Source of the DNA: Candidatus Parvarchaeota archaeon | Lineage (GTDB): Archaea > Nanobdellota > Nanobdellia > Parvarchaeales > Parvarchaeaceae | Reading direction: 5' to 3' | Assembly: GCA_023380435.1 (NCBI GenBank) | Contig: JAMCRB010000051.1 | Span: forward strand, 1 to 11,531 | Length of the DNA: 11,531 bases | Shown: positions 5,903 through 11,531 of the stretch, piece after piece | How positions within the stretch are numbered: position 1 is the stretch's first letter | Layout: each line of letters begins with the position of its first letter | Translations under genes and position numbers: made by a program | Notes under the pieces: generated by a model | Databases searched by the model: none | The model's input: the letters and a program-made list of their open reading frames with translations, nothing else | Told to the model about the DNA's origin: nothing

Positions 5903-6853
5903 TCACTTCAAAAAAGTAACCTTTACCGGCTCTGCCTTCTTTACAGGCCTCAATGCCTTTCTGAGTATTATCAGTCTGCCTGTGCTGCCTGGCACAGATC
6001 CCTTTATCAACAGAGCAGATTTGTTTATGTTGCCGTATCTTTTATATCCCTCCGGGATATTTAACTCCGAAGGGTCCTTGACTATCTTTAAAACGAACTT
6101 GTTATATTCCACTCTGGAGTTAAAGCCGAGGCGACCGTGCTGCGGGACTGTAAACTGTACTTTTGCCATAGTCTCTGCACCGAGATTGCCGGCCTTTCTC
6201 CTTGATTTACTGGCGTGAACTGGAAATATTTTTACTCCAAACCTCTTTACAGAACCCTGGAACCCTTTCCCCTTTGTAACTGCTGAAACATCCACAAAGC
6301 TTCCGTCTTTTACGACAGAAGAAACGTCTAACTCTTTTCCAAGAAGTTCCTTTGCCTGTTGCCTCTTTGAGTCTATGCTGCCGCCTATTCCTATCTCGAA
6401 TATTTCGGGCTTTTTCTTAAGGTTTATCTGCCATGGCTGCGTAGAAACGAGAAGCCTGACATCGGATGCGTTTTTCATTACTTCGTCCGGATTTGAGTTA
6501 TTCTCCTTGAATTTTACTCTTCTCTCGACGAATTTATTTATGCCCTGGGCCCAGCTTTCCGAGATAACTCCATTTTTACCGTAAGCCCTCAAGGCGCATA
6601 CAAAGAGCGGAGGACACTCTAGCACTGTGGCTGCCGTCATAACCTCACTCTTGAAAGTAGGTGAATTCTTGTCGGAATCCACATAAACAACCTGTATCAT
6701 TCCAGCTTTGTAGCCTGCAAATGAGCTTATCTCTTTGTCTTCAAGTCTGCCGAACTGCGGAAAATTATGGTAGGCGCTGCTGCTCTTGGTTATAGGGTAA
6801 TACTGCAGACTCCCCCTTCTCGGTGTGCTCTTCTTCGTTATCTGATGTCCCAT
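5903..6853 (-). CDS. rpl3: Large-subunit ribosomal protein uL3, first gene of the operon
   Basis: A 316-residue uL3, slightly short for archaea (usually about 330-350). It binds 23S rRNA early in assembly and reaches the peptidyl-transferase centre by its central loop. Visible motifs: STPRRGSLQYYP (9-20), FAGYKAGMIQV (45-55), VTKGKGFQGSVKRFGVK (192-208), the loop KAGNLGAETMAKVQFTVPQH (220-239) with GRLGFNSRVEYNKFVLKI after it, and GSVPGSTGRLIILRKALRP (285-303). The loop is diverged: family 'PQ.GQ.GY..R.EYNK' reads PQHGRLGFNSRVEYNK. The ATG at 6853 has no Shine-Dalgarno and lies about 26 bp from a TATA box, so the mRNA is probably leaderless. Confidence 0.97.
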   Translation of the reverse strand: MGHQITKKSTPRRGSLQYYPITKSSSAYHNFPQFGRLEDKEISSFAGYKAGMIQVVYVDSDKNSPTFKSEVMTAATVLECPPLFVCALRAYGKNGVISESWAQGINKFVERRVKFKENNSNPDEVMKNASDVRLLVSTQPWQINLKKKPEIFEIGIGGSIDSKRQQAKELLGKELDVSSVVKDGSFVDVSAVTKGKGFQGSVKRFGVKIFPVHASKSRRKAGNLGAETMAKVQFTVPQHGRLGFNSRVEYNKFVLKIVKDPSELNIPEGYKRYGNINKSALLIKGSVPGSTGRLIILRKALRPVKKAEPVKVTFLK

Positions 6854-6872
6854 GTTACACTTCTCAAACTAA

Positions 6873-6899
6873 ATTTACATTTATATATTTCTTGTAAAT
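6873..6899. repeat. 7-bp inverted repeat flanking the TATA element (possible operator)
   Basis: ATTTACA at 6873-6879 and TGTAAAT at 6893-6899 are perfect inverted arms separated by 13 bp, and the TATA/BRE region lies between them. A dyad in this place could be a binding site for a dimeric regulator that blocks TBP/TFB access. The region is AT-rich and arms this short can arise by chance, so the regulatory role is a guess. Confidence 0.35.
6879..6892 (-). promoter_or_regulatory. Archaeal BRE/TATA promoter of the ribosomal-protein operon
   Basis: Read on the minus strand, AGAAAT (6892-6887, fits the BRE pattern RNWAAW) is followed directly by ATATAAAT (6886-6879). The centre of the TATA element is about 29 bp from the first base of the uL3 ATG at 6853. 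Since archaeal transcription starts about 25 bp from the TATA centre, the leader would be only a few bases, making uL3 effectively leaderless. No Shine-Dalgarno is visible before uL3, which agrees. Start-site position is inferred. Confidence 0.7.
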
Positions 6900-6989
6900 C
6901 TAGCTTAAATAGATGACTATACAGATATAGCTATCCTTTTCACTGTTTTTATGCTTTGTGTTCGAGCACTTTAGAGTTATGTGGCAGGC

Positions 6990-8327
6990 TCATTCTATTA
7001 TGCGTATGCTCTCTTTTGACCTGCTGCTTGTCTCTAGGCCCGAGATTAGGACAACCCTGCGAAGCCTGTTCTCTGCCATTATTTGTTTGAGAGGTTCTGC
7101 CGGGTAGGACCCTAATTTTTTTATGCGAATGGGTGTTATTCCCCGCCCGAATGCCAGAGCGTGCAGTACTGATTTACTGTCAGAAATCGCAAATATCCTT
7201 ACCCCCAGTCGAAACCTAGCAAGCCTAAACGCGCTTCTACCGGATTTAGTCAGCACAACCGCGTCTTTTATCTTGGTTTTATTGATAAGGCTAACCGCCG
7301 AATCTATCAAAGCATCCCTCTCGTCTATTACCGGGTAATTTTTAGAAGAAGGCGTTGGCTTTGATAGTGATATTATGTGTTCCAGCATCTTTACGGCAGC
7401 TGATGGGTGCTGTCCTATCGCGGTCTCCTCCGAAAGCATTACCGCATCTGCGCCCTCCGATATCGCAGTGAACACGTCATCGACCTCGGCGCGGGTCGGC
7501 ATTATCTCTGTCGTCATCGACTCCAGCATCTGTGTCGCCACTATCACTGGTTTACTAAGTTTATTTGCGGACATTATTAATTTCTCTTGTATTTCCGGCA
7601 CTTTGGCAATGTCCATGTTTAGGCCAAGGTCTCCCCTTGCTATCATAATAATATCTGAAACCTTAGCTATGTCCTCAAAGTTATCGACTGCGTCCTTTCT
7701 TTCTATTTTTGATATTATAACGGCATCCTTACCTGCAATTTTCCTAACGTTTAATACGTCTTTTTTGTCAGATACAAATGATATGGCAAAAGTAGTTATT
7801 CCGTGCTTTAATCCAAACCTTATCCCCTCGATGTCTTTTTGAGTGGGGTATTTTGTCTCGTACACCAAACCTGAGGCATTTACGCTCTGCCTGCTTAGAA
7901 GGGTCGCACTATTCAGAGCTTTTACTAAGATATTCCTGCCATCGCGCTTAAGTGGCTTAAGCTCTATTTTACCGTCAGAAAGGAGTATTCTCTGCTTTAT
8001 GTCTACGCTTTTGACTATCTTTTCGCTTACGGGTATTTCGCCTTCCGGACCAAAAGAATAAACCTTGCCTCCTTTTATATCAAGTTTACCAGCAGGCAGC
8101 GGACCTGTTCTTATTTTGGGCCCGGGTAGATCTAAAAACAGCACGGCTTCTTTTTTTAGTTTTGTTTTTGCCTTGTTTATGGCTTTCATGACCCGAATCA
8201 CATAAGATTTTGACGCATGGGAAAGATTAAGTCGGAATATGCTTGCACCTTCCTGTAGCATTTTTTCTATTTCTTTTTCATTGTCGGATGCCGGCCCTAT
8301 CGTAGCTATTATTTTTACCTTATCCAT
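6990..8327 (-). CDS. pyk: Pyruvate kinase
   Basis: This 445-residue enzyme transfers phosphate from phosphoenolpyruvate to ADP, giving pyruvate and ATP at the end of glycolysis in the cytoplasm. The TIM-barrel A domain starts VKIIATIGPAS (4-14). Active-site elements: RLNLSHAS (Arg32, Asn34, Ser36), FLDLPGPKIRTG (Asp66, Arg73), ISKIER (catalytic Lys207, metal ligand Glu209), ARGDLG (230-235, metal ligand Asp233) and KPVIVATQMLES (Thr265), then PTRAEVDDVFTAISEGADAV. The B domain inserts at about 75-150 and the C domain covers about 335-445. Some motifs are variant: SHAS for SHG and MLSEETA for the commoner MLSGETA. All key residues appear present, so it should be active. The C-terminus is short and I see no fructose-bisphosphate effector loop. 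It starts 31 bp after the surface-protein stop. Confidence 0.97.
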   Translation of the reverse strand: MDKVKIIATIGPASDNEKEIEKMLQEGASIFRLNLSHASKSYVIRVMKAINKAKTKLKKEAVLFLDLPGPKIRTGPLPAGKLDIKGGKVYSFGPEGEIPVSEKIVKSVDIKQRILLSDGKIELKPLKRDGRNILVKALNSATLLSRQSVNASGLVYETKYPTQKDIEGIRFGLKHGITTFAISFVSDKKDVLNVRKIAGKDAVIISKIERKDAVDNFEDIAKVSDIIMIARGDLGLNMDIAKVPEIQEKLIMSANKLSKPVIVATQMLESMTTEIMPTRAEVDDVFTAISEGADAVMLSEETAIGQHPSAAVKMLEHIISLSKPTPSSKNYPVIDERDALIDSAVSLINKTKIKDAVVLTKSGRSAFRLARFRLGVRIFAISDSKSVLHALAFGRGITPIRIKKLGSYPAEPLKQIMAENRLRRVVLISGLETSSRSKESIRIIE

Positions 8328-8349
8328 AAAAATCAGAGTCTCTTATTGG

Positions 8350-8357
8350 TTAATAAC
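8350..8357 (-). promoter_or_regulatory. Possible weak TATA element for pyruvate kinase
   Basis: On the minus strand GTTATTAA lies about 23-30 bp before the pyruvate kinase ATG, at the spacing expected for a leaderless archaeal transcript. It lies within a short inverted repeat, GGTTA-T-TAACC (8348-8358). The match to a TATA box is poor and there is no obvious Shine-Dalgarno before the gene; read-through from the surface-protein gene is an alternative. Confidence 0.25.
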
Positions 8358-8358
8358 C

Positions 8359-11300
8359 TTACGAAGCTACGAAAGCAGAAGGCATCACTCCATTTGGAGG
8401 ATAGGCACGCGCCGCTATTAATGCCCAATGAGTTATATCCGATGTTGCACCAGAATAAGGAAACAACTCAATTGCATTGAAAGAGGTATAAGTTGTGTCT
8501 GAAACTGACACTGTAGTAGGAGATGTACTTACATCCAACGTATTAGAAAAAGGTTCTACCCACCCTTTAATTGAACCTCCAGAAACATATTGAAATTCCA
8601 AAGTATACCATGTGTTTGCAGACTGAGCATAGCTCGTGGTTGCAATTGCAGTCCATGTTGTTCCGGACGTTTTCCATAGTGCTAGATAACCATTGCCCTC
8701 GGCACCGGGGTCCGCAGCATAACCGTCCCATAACCCAGCCGTAGTAGAACCAGAACCTACTCCGATATCATACGCTTGTGAATCTGTTTGGGCCCATGAG
8801 GTAATTATAAAGCTTGATGGTAACGTTGATGGCAAGTCAATAAATGCCAGCTCTTGGCCGGTTGCGCCTGTCCAAGTAAGCAATGGATAGTTTCCTCCTG
8901 CGGGGCCAATCCCATTAGATATAGAATAATAAGATGTACCCAACTTTGATGAAGAAATGGGGTCATTTTGCATGTTGTAATAAGCTAAAAATACATTTGC
9001 GCCATCATCATACTCTCCATATGTTGATGACAGGAGCGGGGCCTCCCCAGTATTTACAGTATTGAATAGATTATCGGATTTTGGAGCGAAGTCCATGAAA
9101 ACTTGTTCGCCTGCGCCTCCAGGTATCGATCCGAGCTTTATCCAGTAGGTGGTGTTAGTGCTTGTTGGGCCTACGCCACTGTAAATCACGCTGTTTGCAA
9201 CACCGTTGTTGTTATTACCACTATAATCTTTGACATTTCCTGCGAGAGGGTACCATGCCACGATATTTGTTTTAGACACAGGTCCTCCACTAAGACCGCT
9301 TGAATAAAGTTCTTGAATTTGCGAACTGGAAAGTGCAGTGTTATATACTTGTACATCCGCAAGGTTTCCGCTTATGGGGTTGCAGCCTCCGCTGCTTGTA
9401 ACGGGGTTATTGCCGCTTATTGTCAATGCAGAACTGGGTTCTAGAGTGCCTGTGGCTGGTACCGGGTTACCTATCTGCACGCCATTCATATAGACTACAA
9501 GATCTGTCCCATTGTAAACTCCAACAAATTGCTGCCACTGGTTCGGAAGTACGGTAACTCCGGGGAAATCTCTGAAAGTGTCCCCTGCACTATTCGTTAT
9601 GCTCCAAGATTCCGTCGGAGGGTTTCCCCCCGCCTCTATAAAGAAGTAGTACGCTCCGCCGCAACTGTTTGATACTCCGCTTACTGCATTTTCCCAGTAA
9701 TTTCCAGATACGCCCCAATAACCATTATCTACTGGCCTCAACCAGAAAGAAACCGTTACGGTAGATGAAGGCGCATTTGCTACTTGAGCGGTTATATAAC
9801 CTGGCGGGCTCTGTGAAAAACTGGCAATATCCCCAGATTCGAGCCATGATGGTATTATTGTCCCATTTGGATAAGTGAATTCGATATTGCTAAGATTGTT
9901 ATTTTCATACCCCGAATAATGTGATGAATTTATTTTTACCATCTGCTGGAATGGTGAGGGTGTTGCTGAAGACTGACTATTATAGATATTTACAGGAGCA
10001 GAGTAAGTAAAGTTTCCCGGGCTTTTCACTGAATACGTGTTTCCAAAGCTTACAGAAGGCATCACTCCATCTGGAGGGTATGCGCGCCCGTCTACCCAAA
10101 GCCATCGTGCTGTTACTGAATCTGACCAAGGGTAATAGCCGATGCTTAGCGATAGTTTAGAGGGGTTCTGACAACTGATGGAAGACTCCGTAAAATTATA
10201 CCAAGGATTATAATTATCAGAAACTCTGAATATTGAACCTAAGTATACTAAACTTACAGTTTGATTTGGTACTGCTAACGGTTGACCGCCAATACAATCA
10301 TAACCTCCTTCAAGATTATTTCCATTGAATTGCAAACCTTGGTCGCACCCCCCGGCATTGTACTCATCAAGAACTACACAGCCATCAATTGTACTTGAGT
10401 TTGTTTCCATTAAGCCTGCCGAGTGCGAATTTCCTACTATGTACGTGTCTACTATTGTATTTGGGCTGAATAGTTGTTTTGTCTGTAACCATTCTCCTTG
10501 TGCGTTTTGACCGCTATTACCTATAGTTATGTTTAAACCATCTCCAGTGTAGATTCTTCCGCCCCCACCTGTGCCATTAAATATATTCCATGCAGAATAG
10601 TTTAGGCTACTAGATGCAAAATCAGTATAGAAATTAAAGACGTTTGCACCATCGTCATATTCTCCATAAGCAGATGATGCTTGACCAAAGAAAGCCGATG
10701 GCATAACTCCATTGGGGGGAGCAGATGGCGAGTAATAATCGACTGTAACATTTGACCACAAAGCTGTATATGAACCCCCGCCATCTTCATAATAGTCTAA
10801 TTCTATTCGTTGTGTTCCTAGGGTAGATATCTCGCCCGAATAGGAAGTAAATCCTTCGGTATGCCATTGGTTTACTAAATTATTTGGGTTTGAAGTTCCG
10901 CCAAGCCAATAGGCACCATTTCCACCATGAGCGGATGAAGAATACCCCAATGCAATACCATCGTCAGAGCCTACGTAAAACTCTGTAGGAGAGTTGACTT
11001 CAGCCCAACCAATTGCCTTTATTATCCACGGGTTACTACCATCGCCCCCAGGGACTGGCGGATTAGGGTAAGTCACTCCTCCAGAATAACCTTCCTGGTA
11101 ATTTATAACAACATTCGGTTCACTATCGGAGGTAACATCCTCTGTTGTACCGGCGAGGGGAGTATAAAACTGGGTTGTTGAAGAAGACATTGGAGTGCAT
11201 GAATCGATTGTAGCCCCATTATTTAGAGTGGCGGAGTATACCTCATTCTGATAGCCACCACTATCACATGATGAGGCTGAGCTAAAGTAAATCTGATACT

Positions 11301-11531
11301 CTAAACCTTGGTTCATTACATTTGCTATGTTATTGTATTCCCCGTATGATGAAGAAAGCTGCGGGGCCTCACCGTCATTGACATTGTTGAAAAAATTCTC
11401 GGATGTTGTGCCAAAGTCCATATACACTGTTATGGAAGAAGAAGCGGGAATGCTATTGAGCTTAAGCCACCAGACCGCATGAGTTGAGCTGTAACCCTCA
11501 AGCCATGATGTAACGACACTGCCGTTAGAAT
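8359..11531 (-). CDS. Large multidomain surface/secreted protein with DUF2341-like, PA14-like and LamG/concanavalin-like domains, 5' end cut by window edge
   Basis: The frame is open from the TAA at 8361-8359 to the right edge, giving 1056 visible residues; the true start lies outside. Order (visible residues): DUF2341-like C-half (1 to about 75; SWLE, WWLKLNSIP, GEAPQLSSSYGEY); PA14-like domain (about 146-271; FYVGSDDGIAL, QRIELDYYEDGG, ALW); module end PPNGVMPS (271-278); concanavalin-like region (about 286-480) ending PPDGVMPS (485-492); DUF2341-like N-half (about 510-564, PFQQMVKINSSHY ... SWLE); LamG-like insert (about 565-790); DUF2341-like C-half (791-851); last concanavalin-like region ending PPNGVMPSAFVAS. 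Eight cysteines and about fifteen N-X-S/T sequons, with almost no long charged stretches, suggest an extracytoplasmic, glycosylated protein, perhaps binding sugars or other cells. No catalytic motif and no C-terminal membrane segment are seen; any signal peptide or anchor must be in the missing N-terminus. Exact ligand unknown. Confidence 0.85.
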   Translation of the reverse strand, partial: SNGSVVTSWLEGYSSTHAVWWLKLNSIPASSSITVYMDFGTTSENFFNNVNDGEAPQLSSSYGEYNNIANVMNQGLEYQIYFSSASSCDSGGYQNEVYSATLNNGATIDSCTPMSSSTTQFYTPLAGTTEDVTSDSEPNVVINYQEGYSGGVTYPNPPVPGGDGSNPWIIKAIGWAEVNSPTEFYVGSDDGIALGYSSSAHGGNGAYWLGGTSNPNNLVNQWHTEGFTSYSGEISTLGTQRIELDYYEDGGGSYTALWSNVTVDYYSPSAPPNGVMPSAFFGQASSAYGEYDDGANVFNFYTDFASSSLNYSAWNIFNGTGGGGRIYTGDGLNITIGNSGQNAQGEWLQTKQLFSPNTIVDTYIVGNSHSAGLMETNSSTIDGCVVLDEYNAGGCDQGLQFNGNNLEGGYDCIGGQPLAVPNQTVSLVYLGSIFRVSDNYNPWYNFTESSISCQNPSKLSLSIGYYPWSDSVTARWLWVDGRAYPPDGVMPSVSFGNTYSVKSPGNFTYSAPVNIYNSQSSATPSPFQQMVKINSSHYSGYENNNLSNIEFTYPNGTIIPSWLESGDIASFSQSPPGYITAQVANAPSSTVTVSFWLRPVDNGYWGVSGNYWENAVSGVSNSCGGAYYFFIEAGGNPPTESWSITNSAGDTFRDFPGVTVLPNQWQQFVGVYNGTDLVVYMNGVQIGNPVPATGTLEPSSALTISGNNPVTSSGGCNPISGNLADVQVYNTALSSSQIQELYSSGLSGGPVSKTNIVAWYPLAGNVKDYSGNNNNGVANSVIYSGVGPTSTNTTYWIKLGSIPGGAGEQVFMDFAPKSDNLFNTVNTGEAPLLSSTYGEYDDGANVFLAYYNMQNDPISSSKLGTSYYSISNGIGPAGGNYPLLTWTGATGQELAFIDLPSTLPSSFIITSWAQTDSQAYDIGVGSGSTTAGLWDGYAADPGAEGNGYLALWKTSGTTWTAIATTSYAQSANTWYTLEFQYVSGGSIKGWVEPFSNTLDVSTSPTTVSVSDTTYTSFNAIELFPYSGATSDITHWALIAARAYPPNGVMPSAFVAS
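8376..8400 (-). repeat. 25-bp direct repeat, copy A (module end, encodes PPNGVMPS)
   Basis: The 25 bases are identical to 10053-10077 except for one base (T versus C at the 19th position on the plus strand). Both copies encode the end of a module, with the PP(N/D)GVMPS motif on the minus strand. The copies are 1677 bp apart, exactly 559 codons, so they are in the same reading frame. Confidence 0.85.
9148..9837 (-). other. LamG/concanavalin-like domain inserted into a DUF2341-like module
   Basis: This 230-residue stretch (visible residues 565-794) has LamG features: VTVSFWLRPVDNGYWG, LPNQWQQFVGVYNGTDLVVY, MNGVQIGNPV, NLADVQVYNTALSSSQIQEL, then NIVAWYPLAGNVKDYSGNNN. It sits between SWLE (before) and YWIKL (after). 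In the first module of the same protein those two motifs are only 8 residues apart. The stretch includes Cys623 and Cys716, a possible disulfide pair. Confidence 0.7.
10053..10077 (-). repeat. 25-bp direct repeat, copy B (module end, encodes PPDGVMPS)
   Basis: Partner of the repeat at 8376-8400, with one mismatch. A third, more diverged copy of the same protein motif is encoded at 10696-10719 (PPNGVMPSAFFG). The three mark the ends of successive modules in the surface protein. Confidence 0.85.
10717..11094 (-). other. PA14-like domain within the surface protein
   Basis: Residues about 146-271 of the visible protein carry the PA14 pattern: an aromatic strand (KAIGWAEVNSPTEFYVGSDD), the diagnostic 'SDDG' turn followed by a hydrophobic strand, and late on QRIELDYYEDGGGSYTALW (family 'i.v.YYe..g.a...L.W'). 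PA14 domains are beta-barrels found in adhesins, glycosidases and toxins, often binding sugars. The domain is bounded by DUF2341-like sequence before and PPNGVMPS after. Assignment is by motif only. Confidence 0.65.

Larger units (their letters stand above)
6854..6989. other. Intergenic region between pyruvate kinase and uL3
   Basis: This 136-bp stretch is the only long non-coding gap in the window. It holds the promoter and dyad described separately, an 8-bp palindrome ATAGCTAT (6927-6934) and a second AT-rich patch (CTATTTAAG on the minus strand, 6904-6912). No tRNA, small ORF with a family signature, or clear hairpin-plus-T-tract terminator for pyruvate kinase is visible. Confidence 0.6.

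Noticed and set aside
6927..6934. 8-bp palindrome ATAGCTAT as an operator or terminator stem
   Set aside because: It is short, has no loop or T-tract, and such palindromes are common in AT-rich intergenic DNA.
7123..8061. Plus-strand open frames opposite pyruvate kinase (for example 7375-7842)
   Set aside because: They mirror the codon pattern of a strongly supported minus-strand gene, are rich in Ser/Ile/Leu as expected of antisense frames, and show no family motif.
8348..8358. Inverted repeat GGTTA-T-TAACC as a terminator for the surface-protein gene
   Set aside because: The 5-bp arms with a single-base centre cannot form a stable hairpin, and only a short T-run follows at the pyruvate kinase start.
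11425..11427. GTG codon at 11427 as the start of the large surface protein
   Set aside because: The frame continues upstream without a stop to the window edge, and those 34 residues (SWLE, then WWLKLNSIP) complete a conserved module, so the gene is truncated rather than starting here.
8359..11531. Surface-protein repeats as a CRISPR array or tandem DNA repeat
   Set aside because: The repeats are few, irregularly spaced and explained by conserved protein module ends in one reading frame.
1..11531. A defence system, toxin-antitoxin pair or mobile element
   Set aside because: All frames on both strands were considered; apart from the ribosomal operon, pyruvate kinase and the surface protein, no gene with its own motif or signal was found, and no transposase or terminal repeats are visible.

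Overview
The window carries one archaeal transcription-direction block: all 18 genes lie on the minus strand, so the biological reading order runs from base 11531 down to base 1. It opens with the 3' part of a very large secreted or surface protein (8359-11531, cut by the right edge). A pyruvate kinase follows (6990-8327). After a 136-bp gap with a good archaeal promoter comes a tightly packed ribosomal-protein operon: uL3, uL4, uL23, Rnp1 (an RNase P protein), uS17, uL14, uL24, eS4, uL5, uS14, uS8, uL6, eL32, eL19 and uL18 (cut by the left edge).

The organism is an archaeon. The operon contains archaeal/eukaryal-type proteins (eS4, eL32, eL19) and the RNase P subunit Rnp1 next to uS17, and its promoter is TATA/BRE-like. 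The proteins are divergent and compact. The surface protein has DUF2341-type modules with 'PFQQM', 'GEAP.LS.TYGEY' and 'YPPNGVMPS' signatures, which I associate with DPANN genomes such as the Micrarchaeota/Parvarchaeota (ARMAN) lineages. That placement is an inference from memory of the families, not a search.

The operon genes overlap by 4 to 41 bp or are separated by 0-2 bp, with no room for internal promoters, so they are probably co-transcribed and partly translationally coupled. The first gene, uL3, looks leaderless: its TATA element sits about 26 bp before the ATG and no Shine-Dalgarno (SD) sequence is visible. Several internal genes do have SD sequences. The striking structural point is that uL23 runs straight into Rnp1 by an ATGA overlap. 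The usual archaeal genes between them (uL2, uS19, uL22, uS3, uL29) are absent and must be elsewhere or missing.

The surface protein is mosaic: DUF2341-like half-modules, a PA14-like domain, concanavalin/LamG-like domains, three 'PP(N/D)GVMPS' module ends and many N-glycosylation sequons. Within it, one DUF2341-like module is split by about 220 residues of LamG-like sequence, while another copy in the same protein is uninterrupted at that point. No RNA genes, insertion sequences or CRISPR arrays were seen. No stretch over 300 bp lacks a gene; the longest non-coding gap is 6854-6989.
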